DNA of 12,426 nucleotides, taken from DASWVC01 sp036401335 (lineage in GTDB: Bacteria > Verrucomicrobiota > Verrucomicrobiia > Chthoniobacterales > JAFAMB01). How positions within the stretch are numbered: the first letter of the stretch is position 1; every line of letters starts with the position of its first letter. A program made the position numbers and the translations under genes. Below the pieces are notes generated by a model. That model ran no database searches. It saw only the letters and a list, made by a program, of their open reading frames with translations, and had not been told where the DNA came from. The DNA lies in contig DASWVC010000173.1 of assembly GCA_036401335.1 (NCBI GenBank), forward strand, positions 1 through 12,426. Reading direction: 5' to 3'. Shown here piece by piece: positions 1 to 6,949 of this stretch.

Positions 1-254
1 TCAAAAAAGTGCGGAGGGTTCGCAAACCAGAAACCGAACGTGGAAAAGATTTGGCCATTGTCCTTAAACATGGCCGTGATCATCCAGGTGGCGGGCAGCA
101 GGCAATACAACAGAAATACGGTCAGGGCAGCGTTCCGCACATTGCTTCCCAGGTTGCCCGGCCCCGACTTTGCCGGGGAGCGCGTTCCACCGTTCCGAGG
201 CGGGGGAACTGCAGAAACCGGCTTTGCCGTGACCTGGGATGGTTGAAGGGCCAT
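1..254 (-). CDS. Carbohydrate ABC transporter permease, MalG-like (partial, N-terminal part only)
   Basis: This is the start of a second inner-membrane permease of a CUT1-type sugar importer; it runs off the left edge after about 84 residues. Reading the minus strand from the ATG at 254 gives a Pro/Ala/Gly-rich cytosolic tail of about 45 residues. A first membrane helix follows (LLYCLLPATWMITAMFK), then a segment reading DNGQIFSTFGFWFANPPHFF. This is the usual MalG/LacG order, where TM1 is followed by a periplasmic stretch ending in a 'P-HF' box just before the next conserved part. The start is 19 nt after the stop of the MalF-like gene, with a weak AAGGCG Shine-Dalgarno, so the two are one operon. 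The EAA loop lies outside the window and the substrate is unknown. The identification rests on the N-terminal pattern plus its position next to MalF and the binding protein. Confidence 0.85.
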   Translation of the reverse strand, partial: MALQPSQVTAKPVSAVPPPRNGGTRSPAKSGPGNLGSNVRNAALTVFLLYCLLPATWMITAMFKDNGQIFSTFGFWFANPPHFF

Positions 255-273
255 AAGGTTCGCCTTGCAGCGG

Positions 274-1140
274 TTACCGTGAACTGATGCGTCGCAGAAA
301 GATCCCGCTGATCGCGAAGATCAGCAGCGCCAGCAGGATGGCGAGGGCACCGGCGTAGGAGTAGTTCGCGTCGCGCGCCGCCGTCAGGTAAAGGTAAAGG
401 TTCGGTGTGATGTTGTCGGCCACATAACCGAGCGGCCGCAGCACAAACGCTTCGGTAAAAAGTTGCGAGGTGCCGATGACCGAGAAGATGAACAGCAACT
501 GCAACGTGGGAAGAAGAAGTGGAAGTTTGATAGAACGAACGATGTTCCAAGGCATCGCTCCGTCTACCCGGGCAGCTTCATAGATCTCCTTGGGAATGTT
601 CTGCAGCGCGGCAAAAAGCGTGATCATGTTGTACCCCGTCCACGTCCAGGTCACGATGTTGCCGATCGAGTACAGAACCAGGACCGGTGACAAAAACTCG
701 ATGGCTGGCTTCTGCAGGTTCCTCAGGATTTGATTGAAGGGCGAGAGGTTCGGAGAATACAGGTAGCCCCAGAGCAGGGCGCCGATGGCGGTGGGAATGC
801 CGTAGGGCATGAAAAACACGGTGCGACAGATCCGCATGAAAACCCCTTTTGACTGGTCCAACAAAAGTGCCAGCACGATCGCGAGGCAGAGCATTACCGG
901 CACTTGGATGACCCCGTAAGCCAGCATGTTCTTGAGGCCGTTCAGAAAATCAAGGTCCTGAATCGCGCGCGCGTAATTCGCTAACCCTGCGAAGATCTCC
1001 CGTGCCGGCCCGATGCCTGCCCGCTTCCGGACAAATAAGCTCAGGTAAATGGCGTAAACCACCGGCACCAGGTAGAAGGCCACGAACACCGTCAGAAACG
1101 GTGCCAGAAACAACAGGGCAGTCTTGCGGTGCTGACGCAT
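274..1140 (-). CDS. Carbohydrate ABC transporter permease, MalF/UgpA-like
   Basis: This 288-residue inner-membrane protein forms half of the channel of a CUT1 sugar importer. About six membrane helices are visible: near residues 8-36, 74-95, 105-128, 150-180, 208-230 and 262-284. The cytoplasmic EAA loop that docks to the ATPase is clear at about 188-207 (EAA, then D193-G194, then I203 and LP 206-207). The length is typical of the short MalF class, which lacks the long periplasmic P2 loop of E. coli MalF. The gene sits 45 nt downstream of the solute-binding protein gene and 19 nt upstream of the MalG-like gene, all on the same strand. The ATG at 1140 has no good Shine-Dalgarno, so translation may depend partly on the upstream gene. 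The family assignment is firm; the sugar carried cannot be told. Confidence 0.95.
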   Translation of the reverse strand: MRQHRKTALLFLAPFLTVFVAFYLVPVVYAIYLSLFVRKRAGIGPAREIFAGLANYARAIQDLDFLNGLKNMLAYGVIQVPVMLCLAIVLALLLDQSKGVFMRICRTVFFMPYGIPTAIGALLWGYLYSPNLSPFNQILRNLQKPAIEFLSPVLVLYSIGNIVTWTWTGYNMITLFAALQNIPKEIYEAARVDGAMPWNIVRSIKLPLLLPTLQLLFIFSVIGTSQLFTEAFVLRPLGYVADNITPNLYLYLTAARDANYSYAGALAILLALLIFAISGIFLRRISSR

Positions 1141-1185
1141 CGGTTCTGAGGGGGGTGCCAGCCCGAGTCCGGTCGGAGGGACGAG

Positions 1186-2598
1186 CTATTTTGCTTTAAC
1201 GTCGTAGCCGTCAGCCTTGGCGTTTTTCAGGCACTCCGCCTGCCAGGCGTCCAGGGCTTGTTTGGCGCTGGCTTTGCCGGAGAAAAGTGCCTCGACCTGC
1301 TTGTTGTAATTGTCATTCACGAAGGCAAACCAGGGCGACCACGCGAAATCAATGTTAACCGCCTTGGAAGCGTCGGAGTACACCTGGGCCACGTTCTGGC
1401 CCCCGCAGAATTTGCCAGGGTTTTTGTCCGGCTGGTTCAGGTCAGGCGAAGCAAGCCCGGAAACTGCCACGGGAAAAATCCCGTAATTATTCCAGTTGCC
1501 CAGGATCGGTTTCTGGGAGCTGTTCAGCCAGATGCAGAAAAGCGTGGCGGCTTTCGGGTGTTTCGACTGCTTGGTCACTGAGTCGCAGCTGCCTCCCCAG
1601 TTGCCACTGCGGAAAGGCTGGTCTTTACTCCATTGGGGCAGTGGCGCAACGCGCCATTCGCCGGAAGTCCGGTCGTTGAGCGATGCAGCGGTGACCCCGG
1701 GACCCCACGCCGCTTCGATCGAGCCCGCAAGCTCGCCGGCTCCCACCGCGCTGTAAAATTCGGAGGTAAAGCCGGGCAGGGTCGCCACACATTTTTTCTT
1801 GACGAGATCAGCCCAGAAACCGAGCACTTTTTCGGAGGCCGAGCTGTTCAGAGCTTGTGACCAGGCGTCACCCTGCGCCTTGAAAAACTCACCGCCGCTT
1901 GCCCACACCAGCCCCATAAACCAGGGTGCACTGGTTGTGTAAAAGTTCGCCATCTTGACCTTGCCATTGGTCGCCTGGTTAAGCTTTTGCGCCTGTTGCG
2001 CAAACTCCTCCCAAGTCGTGGGTACGGTCAGTCCATACTGGTCAAACATCTTCTTGTTGTACATCAAAGCGAGCGGCCCGCTGTCCTGCGGGATGCCGTA
2101 AACCGCTTTTCCGTCCGGCGACGCCTGCGCCCAGGTCCAGGGCACAAAGTAAGATTTGACGTCGTTTGCTCCGTACTGGGCAAGGTCCGCCAACCCGTCG
2201 GTCACGATGAACGAGGGCAAAAAGTCGTATTCAATCTGCACCACGTCCGGTGCTCCCGAACCAGCCCGCAGCGTGGTCTGAAGCTTTTGGTACTCCGCGG
2301 GGCCACCGCCGATGTTATTGTAATGGACTTTGATGTTGGGGTACAACCGCTCGAAATCTTTGACGACCTGATCCAAGCCGCCCACCCACGACCAAAATTC
2401 CAGAGTGATCGGCCCGCTCTCCACCTGGAACTTGCTGTAATCTGGTTCCTTGAAATCGGCTGCTGACCGGGCGGCCAGCGGGAAGAAGCAGGCGGCGCAA
2501 AAGGCAATGAAAAAGCCAAGCAGGGGCGTGGCGCAATTCCGGGTGGGCACGCCGGGCGTGGCTCGACGACAGGTCAGGAAATCCGTGCTGGGGGGCAT
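1186..2598 (-). CDS. Extracellular solute-binding protein family 1 (sugar ABC importer)
   Basis: This 470-residue secreted protein would capture the sugar and hand it to the permease pair encoded just downstream. The N-terminus is a long basic leader followed by a hydrophobic stretch at about 25-43, with an Ala/Ser-rich cut site around 45-47 (type I signal peptide, no lipobox). The mature part has hallmarks of the MalE/UgpB class: LEFWSW near the start, 'KDFERLYPNIKV', 'GSGAPDVVQIE', 'YGIPQDSGPLALMYNKKMFD', 'TWEEFAQQAQKL', and a Trp/Asn-rich hinge and C-terminal lobe. The mature chain holds five Cys, an odd number for a periplasmic protein. The ATG at 2598 lacks a Shine-Dalgarno; a GTG 16 codons later would give a more usual leader but also lacks one. 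First gene of the importer operon; ligand unknown. Confidence 0.95.
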   Translation of the reverse strand: MPPSTDFLTCRRATPGVPTRNCATPLLGFFIAFCAACFFPLAARSAADFKEPDYSKFQVESGPITLEFWSWVGGLDQVVKDFERLYPNIKVHYNNIGGGPAEYQKLQTTLRAGSGAPDVVQIEYDFLPSFIVTDGLADLAQYGANDVKSYFVPWTWAQASPDGKAVYGIPQDSGPLALMYNKKMFDQYGLTVPTTWEEFAQQAQKLNQATNGKVKMANFYTTSAPWFMGLVWASGGEFFKAQGDAWSQALNSSASEKVLGFWADLVKKKCVATLPGFTSEFYSAVGAGELAGSIEAAWGPGVTAASLNDRTSGEWRVAPLPQWSKDQPFRSGNWGGSCDSVTKQSKHPKAATLFCIWLNSSQKPILGNWNNYGIFPVAVSGLASPDLNQPDKNPGKFCGGQNVAQVYSDASKAVNIDFAWSPWFAFVNDNYNKQVEALFSGKASAKQALDAWQAECLKNAKADGYDVKAK

Positions 2599-2601
2599 AA
2601 G

Positions 2602-2628
2602 CGGGTTAGTAAATGGGGGGCTAACCCG
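2602..2628. promoter_or_regulatory. Perfect 8-bp inverted repeat before the binding-protein gene (operator or 5'-leader hairpin)
   Basis: CGGGTTAG (2602-2609) and its exact reverse complement CTAACCCG (2621-2628) are separated by 11 nt containing a G6 run. The repeat ends 3 nt before the ATG of the solute-binding protein gene, read on the minus strand. It also lies just downstream of a weak -10 candidate, so it could be an operator over the transcription start. Alternatively, it could be an mRNA hairpin covering the ribosome landing site, since no Shine-Dalgarno is present. The repeat is seen directly; its role is inferred. Confidence 0.5.
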
Positions 2629-2629
2629 A

Positions 2630-2657
2630 ATTAATCGTATTCGACTCCCGCTGTCTA
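2630..2657 (-). promoter_or_regulatory. Weak sigma70-like promoter candidate for the sugar importer operon
   Basis: On the minus strand TAGACA (2657-2652) is one mismatch from TTGACA. It is followed after 16 nt by ATTAAT (2635-2630), a 4/6 match to TATAAT. The predicted start of transcription falls inside the inverted repeat at 2602-2628. The intergenic space is only 111 bp and this is the best match I can see, but a 4/6 match is easily met by chance. Confidence 0.22.
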
Positions 2658-2709
2658 CCGTTGTTGCAGACGATCGTGAACGTTTTGGATCCTCCGGACC
2701 GCGCCGGCC

Positions 2710-3243
2710 TCAGGGCTGTCGGCGGAACTCCTCCGTCACCTGCGCAACCGTCACTCCAAAGACGCTGACCGTACCTCGGTTGAGCAGGGTCCGGAGGTCC
2801 TTCTGCAAGTACATCCATTGCTTTAGCTTTACCCGGAAAAGTGGATTGCCCGGTTTGAGCGCTACGGTGTATTCCCAGTGAAAAGCGTTGCCGTAGGCCT
2901 CACCGCGCCCCACCCCGACAACGTCATTGGCCACTGCCTCATAGTGATGCAAATCCAGCCGGCGGATGCGCCAGACCCGGTGCTGGACCGTCCCATCCCC
3001 ATAGGTGAACGTCTGGGCCAGGATCAATTCTCCGCGTTCCCTCCGGCCGAAACACTCGGTGGTGAAGGGCCGCCGGGGGTTCGCGCCCGCGCGATCCTCA
3101 AACACGCCCCAGGAACAGGTGTGACCCGTGAAAAACCTGTCGGGCTCAAGCAGGGGCTGCGTACCCGCGAAATGCGGGGGTTGCAGGGTCGTGCACCCGC
3201 CCAGGGCAAGACTGAGCGCGACAAGCACCCCGCCAAGCGGCAT
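2710..3243 (-). CDS. DUF3833-like lipoprotein
   Basis: The product is a 177-residue predicted lipoprotein. The start chosen is the ATG at 3243, preceded by GGTGA; an open frame extends further upstream but overlaps the preceding gene and looks non-coding. Residues 1-16 form a short hydrophobic leader ending in a lipobox (LGG-C17), so the mature protein would be lipid-anchored. The body matches the DUF3833 pattern: 'RFFTGHTCSWGVFEDRAG', 'RRPF', a 'LAQTFTYGDGTVQHRVWRI' strand pair, 'YEAVANDVVGVGRGEAYGNAFHW.Y' and, near the C-terminus, 'DWM-like WMYLQKD..TLLNRG..SVFGVTVAQVTEEF'. DUF3833 has no established function. The gene follows a small protein gene by 25 nt and ends 111 bp before the importer operon. 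I am fairly sure of the family, from pattern memory only. Confidence 0.8.
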   Translation of the reverse strand: MPLGGVLVALSLALGGCTTLQPPHFAGTQPLLEPDRFFTGHTCSWGVFEDRAGANPRRPFTTECFGRRERGELILAQTFTYGDGTVQHRVWRIRRLDLHHYEAVANDVVGVGRGEAYGNAFHWEYTVALKPGNPLFRVKLKQWMYLQKDLRTLLNRGTVSVFGVTVAQVTEEFRRQP

Positions 3244-3268
3244 GCGCTTCACCGGTCGCGTCCCTGAA

Positions 3269-3535
3269 TCACATCGGTTCAATCGCCAGAATTGAAAACA
3301 GCGAGAGCCGCGGCTCCGAATCGTCGTCGCCGAGCACAAAAAAGTCATTGTCGGGCTCCTTGCAAGCATCGTAGCTGATGGCGACGTGGTCACGGGTCGG
3401 CACCGGGTAACGACGGCCATCTGACATCACGACGGTGAACGGCTGGAACCGTTCGGCATAGGTAAGGTCGAAGAGCAGCACGATCCAGTCAGTCAGACCG
3501 GCAGCTTCGGAGTGGTTCGGATCGTCTAAGTTCAT
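3269..3535 (-). CDS. Small conserved hypothetical protein (88 aa)
   Basis: This is a small soluble acidic protein of 88 residues with no signal peptide or membrane segment. The central pattern 'ERFQPFTVVMSDGRRYPV' followed by 'RDHVAIS' and a C-terminal 'LFSILAIEPM' looks like a widespread small family of unknown function. That family reads roughly 'F-x-PF-x-[IV]-x-x-x-DGR-x-[FY]-x-V-x-[HR]-x-x-x-[VLI]' and ends in a 'sl-xI-xxIE' strand, probably a small beta-barrel fold. I chose the ATG at 3535, which has AAGGGG upstream at a rather long spacing; an ATG at 3595 would add 20 unconvincing residues. The stop is 25 nt before the DUF3833-like lipoprotein start, so the two are probably co-transcribed. 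Function not known. Confidence 0.65.
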   Translation of the reverse strand: MNLDDPNHSEAAGLTDWIVLLFDLTYAERFQPFTVVMSDGRRYPVPTRDHVAISYDACKEPDNDFFVLGDDDSEPRLSLFSILAIEPM

Positions 3536-3832
3536 CGCTTTGACCGCCCCTTGCCACGTGTTCCGGCCGCCGGACACCGCGTGAATGAAACACATCTACC
3601 GGGCACTCTGGCGGTTAGCCGGTGCCCGTATCCTGCGTGGTGGTTACAGGCGGAGCGCATTCTTAGGGGAACGCCGTTGCACTTTTTCCAGCCTGAACCG
3701 CAGGCTGATGCGAATAGATTCCGGGGGGAGCAGGGTCACACGGTCGGGGAAGCATCGTCATTCATTGAAGCATTTTGCGACCGAGGAGGCGCACCCGTTG
3801 AGTTGCCCTCCCGCACACAAGGAGAGTACAAA
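3536..3832. other. Divergent intergenic region with a stem-loop
   Basis: This 297-bp stretch separates the minus-strand small protein from the plus-strand cyclase and should hold promoters for both. I found no convincing -35/-10 pair. The clearest structure is an inverted repeat, CGGGCAC (3600-3606) with GTGCCCG (3622-3628), enclosing a second short GGC/GCC stem. Two open frames cross the region on the plus strand (from 3551 and 3585) but show no recognisable protein. The strong AAGGAGAG Shine-Dalgarno at 3819-3826 argues that translation starts only at 3833. Confidence 0.4.
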
Positions 3833-4534
3833 ATGGTCCAACGCGTAATTGACCTTAGCCTGACAATCGAAGACAACATGCCGGCGCATAAGCTGTTTCA
3901 ACGGCCCGTGCTCACGACTCATCTCAGCCATGTGACGTCGCTGGACCTGAACCTTGGGGTGCCAGGCGATGCCATGACGTTCCAGACGAATTTCAGTGCC
4001 ATGCTCGACCACGTCGGCACTCACGTGGACGCGTTCCGCCATGTGAAGTCGGATGGCGCCCCGATTAACGAGATGCCGCTTGAGCTCTTCATGGGCAAAG
4101 CCGTCTGCTTCGACCTCCGGCACATTCCGGACCTTGGCGACATCTCCGAAGCAGACATGGCCGAAGCTGAAAAACAATCCGGCGTGAAGGTGGACGGACA
4201 CATCGTCCTCCTCTGCACGGGCTTCCACAACCGCAACTACCCCAGCCTGGATTCGGTCTGGAAGAACCCGCTCCTAACGGTTGAGGCTACCCGATGGTTG
4301 CACGCCCGCGGCTCCAAGATGCACGGGGTCGAGGGTCCATCGACCGACAAGCCGACCGACAATATCTTCGCCCAGCACCGCCTCTGCCGCGACCTCGGCA
4401 TCAGCCATTGGGAATGGCTGGTGAACCTCGAACAGCTGCTCGGTCAGGGCGAGTTCCAGTTTTTTGGTGCGCCGTTGAAGTTCAAGGGTGGGTCTGGTTC
4501 TCCCGTGCGGGCTTTCGCCGTCCTGAGCGCCTGA
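3833..4534 (+). CDS. Cyclase family / kynurenine-formamidase-like metal-dependent hydrolase
   Basis: The 233-residue cytosolic protein belongs to the COG1878 'cyclase' family, whose members include bacterial kynurenine formamidase and isatin hydrolase. They use a divalent metal (Zn or Mn) to hydrolyse amide, formamide or lactam-like bonds. The metal motif is at H60-VGT-H64-V-D66-AFR-H70; the usual form is HxGTHxDAPxH, so Phe replaces Pro here. Other family marks are the N-terminal 'DLSLTIEDNMPAH', 'GHIVLLCTGFHNR' around 123-135, and 'GVEGPSTD' where the family has G-x-D-x-x-S-x-D. The ATG at 3833 is fixed by the strong Shine-Dalgarno AAGGAGAG. An amidase gene follows after 79 bp on the same strand. 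The real substrate cannot be read from the sequence; no kynurenine pathway genes are nearby. Confidence 0.9.
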   Translation: MVQRVIDLSLTIEDNMPAHKLFQRPVLTTHLSHVTSLDLNLGVPGDAMTFQTNFSAMLDHVGTHVDAFRHVKSDGAPINEMPLELFMGKAVCFDLRHIPDLGDISEADMAEAEKQSGVKVDGHIVLLCTGFHNRNYPSLDSVWKNPLLTVEATRWLHARGSKMHGVEGPSTDKPTDNIFAQHRLCRDLGISHWEWLVNLEQLLGQGEFQFFGAPLKFKGGSGSPVRAFAVLSA

Positions 4535-4613
4535 GGGGCCTTACCTTACCCGCCCGCGGCCGGTCGATGACGTTCCTGAGGGTGGCGCGCTAGACCAACC
4601 GGGGTACCCGTCA

Positions 4614-6026
4614 ATGAGTGACAAGCAGATCTGGCAACTGGATGCCGTCCAGCTCTCCGCGCTTCTTGCGGCCGGCGTGCTCACGCCAATCGATCTTTTC
4701 GAGGCATTCCTGGACAGGTTTGATCGGCTGAACGGCGCCCTGAACGCTTTCGCGTTCTTGGATCGGGAGGGTGGACGCCGGGCTGCCGAGGCCTCCCACG
4801 TGCGGCACCGGAAACGTGAGCGCCTCGGGCGGCTTGATGGAATCCCCATCTCGGTCAAAGACAACCTTTACGTCGCTGGCCTGCCTGCCGAGTGGGGAAG
4901 CCGGTTATTCCGCGGCCATGTTCCCGAGCATGACGACCTTTGCGTCGAACGGCTGCGAGCCGCCGGCGCCGTCATCGTCGGAAAATCGGCAACGGCCGAA
5001 TTTGCGCTGTCCGGACGCACCGAGACCCGGGTGTTGGGAACGACGCGTAATCCTTGGAATCCTGCGCTAACGCCGGGCGGATCGAGCGGCGGGGCGGTGG
5101 CCGCCGTCGCCGCCGGGATAATTCCTTTGGCCATCGGCACGGATGCCGGGGGCTCAATCCGCCTTCCGGCCAGTTACACGGGCCTCGTCGGCCTTCGTCC
5201 GTCGAACGGCCGGATACCGAGGCGGTACGGCTTCCCGCCGATGGCGCTCGATTTTCAGGCGATCGGATTAACGGCCAGGACGGTGGGCGATCTTGAGCTT
5301 CTGTTTACCACCCTTGCCGGACCGGATCGCCGGGACCCGGTGTCGCTTAGCGCCTCATCGTCCGGCAGCCCCGCGCGACCGCTTCGGATCGGATGGTTCG
5401 CGCAACTCGGCGATGACCGGCCGGACGAGGCGGTTCGTGCCTCCCACGAGCAAGCGGTGGGGGTTTTGTCGCGTTTGGGTCACCGCGTCGAGCCATGCGC
5501 GCCGCCTTTCGAGGTTGCACGGCTGAAGCAGATTTGGGAGACTCTGTCGAGCGTTGGTGCGGCGCGTGTGGCGCTGCGGTTCCCGAACTGGGAGGCCGAG
5601 GTCACAAAGCCTTTGGCTGCGATCGTGGAACGTGGGCGGCAGCGATCCGCCAGGGAGTATGTGGAGGCGCTGGACATGCTCCATGAGTTCCGCGCGGAGA
5701 CCTATGCGAACTGGAGGGAGTACGATGCCCTCGTGCTGCCGACAGGCGCTGCACCCGCCTGGCCGACTGACCTCGAGCATCCGGCGGTGATCGGTGGTAA
5801 GCCGGGCAATGGAGCCATTCAGAGCATGTTCTGCGGCTGGGTCAACGCCGCCGGCTTCACGGGCCTGAGCGTTCCGGCCGATCCGCACGTCGATGGAAGG
5901 CCGATCGGCGTGCAATTCGTTGCCCGCGCCGGCGGAGATGAAATGCTGCTTTCGCTGGCCAGGGATTTCGAGGCCGCGGCGCCCTGGGCGGAGCGCTGGC
6001 CGGAGCTGGCCGGCGCAGAGGCATAA
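4614..6026 (+). CDS. Amidase signature family hydrolase
   Basis: This is a 470-residue amidase of the amidase-signature (AS) fold, cytosolic with no signal peptide. It would cleave a carboxamide to acid plus ammonia or amine. The catalytic triad is intact: K82 in 'ISVKDN', cis-Ser S157 in 'TPGGSSGG' and nucleophile S181 in 'GTDAGGSIRLPAS'. The 75- and 24-residue spacings match those known for fatty acid amide hydrolase. The Gly/Ser-rich signature runs about 154-194. The C-terminal part has 'YDALVLPTGAAPAW' and 'NAAGFTGLSVP', typical of AS enzymes. No gatB or gatC is nearby, so a glutamyl-tRNA amidotransferase role is unlikely. It lies 79 bp after the cyclase gene, behind a modest GGGGT Shine-Dalgarno. 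The pairing suggests two steps on one amide-containing substrate, which remains unidentified. Confidence 0.95.
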   Translation: MSDKQIWQLDAVQLSALLAAGVLTPIDLFEAFLDRFDRLNGALNAFAFLDREGGRRAAEASHVRHRKRERLGRLDGIPISVKDNLYVAGLPAEWGSRLFRGHVPEHDDLCVERLRAAGAVIVGKSATAEFALSGRTETRVLGTTRNPWNPALTPGGSSGGAVAAVAAGIIPLAIGTDAGGSIRLPASYTGLVGLRPSNGRIPRRYGFPPMALDFQAIGLTARTVGDLELLFTTLAGPDRRDPVSLSASSSGSPARPLRIGWFAQLGDDRPDEAVRASHEQAVGVLSRLGHRVEPCAPPFEVARLKQIWETLSSVGAARVALRFPNWEAEVTKPLAAIVERGRQRSAREYVEALDMLHEFRAETYANWREYDALVLPTGAAPAWPTDLEHPAVIGGKPGNGAIQSMFCGWVNAAGFTGLSVPADPHVDGRPIGVQFVARAGGDEMLLSLARDFEAAAPWAERWPELAGAEA

Positions 6027-6361
6027 GGAGAACCCCGCACGGCGTGCCGCACCTGGGTGTTCGAAACGCTTCGGGATGACCAGCCAAGGGGGCCGGCGTA
6101 CGCCCACCCAATCCTTGCGTGTTCCCCGAGCTAGTTCATCGTGACTAAGTTGCCCTGAATTCCACTCCATCTCGGCCCATGCTCTGGATCGATCAAAGAA
6201 AAGTGACCTTCAGGGAAGCAGCGCGGTGCTCCCGGGCACTCCAGGAAAGCTGAGCCGTTCGGCGAAAAAAGGGACCCGAGTTACCACGCGCATGAAGCCA
6301 AACCCTCCCCCACCGAGCGACAAATAAGAGAGAAGTGCGCCCAAACGGAACGTGAGATTTT
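6027..6361. other. Intergenic region without a supported gene
   Basis: This stretch of 335 bp lies after the amidase. Open frames on both strands give Arg/Pro/Ser-rich translations with no family pattern. A 10-bp perfect palindrome (GGCGTACGCC, 6095-6104) and a short GCAC-GGC-GTGC repeat (6037-6047) just after the amidase stop are visible. Neither is followed by a T-run, so I do not call a terminator. A promoter for the small membrane protein at 6362 presumably lies in the A-rich 3' half. Confidence 0.4.
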
Positions 6362-6685
6362 ATGGAACCCGAAAAGTCACCCCCCCCACTTTCGGCCGGC
6401 GAACGGCTGGCGAAAGACGTTCGGCAAGAGGCGGCCCTCCTGCGAAATCTCTTGCATTTTTCGCTCTGGACGTTGGTGGCCCTTATTCCCACCATGCTCC
6501 TGTTACTGGTGGACATGCCCCCGTTTTGGCGTGTGATCACCGGCGTCCTCTGCGCCGGATTTTGGATGATGGCCATCGGAGGCATGTTCCGCATGACCGG
6601 TTTATTGGACTCGGGCCGTCGTTCGGTTTCCCTTAACCCCTTTCATGCCGGAAAAGCGGAGGACAAGCACCAGACCAACAAGTAA
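6362..6685 (+). CDS. Small two-helix membrane protein, hypothetical
   Basis: This 107-residue protein has a charged, Pro-containing N-terminal cytosolic segment (about 1-30, an amphipathic stretch). Two membrane helices follow at about 34-52 (LWTLVALIPTMLLLLVD) and 55-77 (WRVITGVLCAGFWMMAIGGM), with a very short turn 'MPPFW' between them. The C-terminal tail is basic and polar. It looks like a genuine helical hairpin rather than a shadow frame: hydrophobicity is confined to two blocks of the right length and the ends are polar. There is a weak GTGAG ribosome site upstream. I do not recognise the family. It stands apart from the amidase (335 bp upstream) and may start a separate transcript with the two small genes downstream. 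Confidence 0.7.
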   Translation: MEPEKSPPPLSAGERLAKDVRQEAALLRNLLHFSLWTLVALIPTMLLLLVDMPPFWRVITGVLCAGFWMMAIGGMFRMTGLLDSGRRSVSLNPFHAGKAEDKHQTNK

Positions 6686-6949
6686 GATCCCGGCCTTTTT
6701 CGGCAAGGTCACGCGTGGCATGGAGCGTCGCGGCAGCCTTCCGTGGCGTGAGAGGCAAAGCAACGATCCGCCGGGCCGCTTGGGCTCTCTGGCGCGGGCG
6801 GTATTGAAAGACTCAGGCCTGCTTGGACGACCTCTACAGATGGTCTCAGGCCCGGCTCCGGCAGACTCTGCCTGCCTCGGTCTCGCTGAGCAAAGTCGCT
6901 TAAAAAAGCATGGCTTGCCTTTACGACATTTCTCTATATCCACTCAGTT

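Noticed and set aside
122..550. 142-codon minus-strand frame overlapping both permeases
   Set aside because: It covers the MalF C-terminus and MalG N-terminus in another frame; both permease frames have clear family motifs.
3640..3780. Possible riboswitch (guanidine or cobalamin type) before the cyclase gene
   Set aside because: Short strings looked suggestive, but the ordered conserved blocks of those classes are not present.
3551..3832. 94-codon N-terminal extension of the cyclase frame
   Set aside because: The cyclase family begins at the 'VIDLSLTI' strand right after the ATG at 3833, which has a strong Shine-Dalgarno; the extension looks non-coding.
4614..6026. Amidase as GatA of the tRNA-dependent amidotransferase
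   Set aside because: No gatB or gatC is nearby and the gene sits with a cyclase-family hydrolase; a stand-alone amidase is more likely.
5355..6170. 271-codon minus-strand frame opposite the amidase
   Set aside because: It is antisense to conserved amidase sequence and its Arg/Leu/Gly-rich translation shows no family motif.
6686..6909. tRNA-like or repeat signal in the gap with two CTCAGGCC copies
   Set aside because: No cloverleaf arms or T-loop sequence could be drawn; two 8-nt copies in GC-rich DNA are expected by chance.
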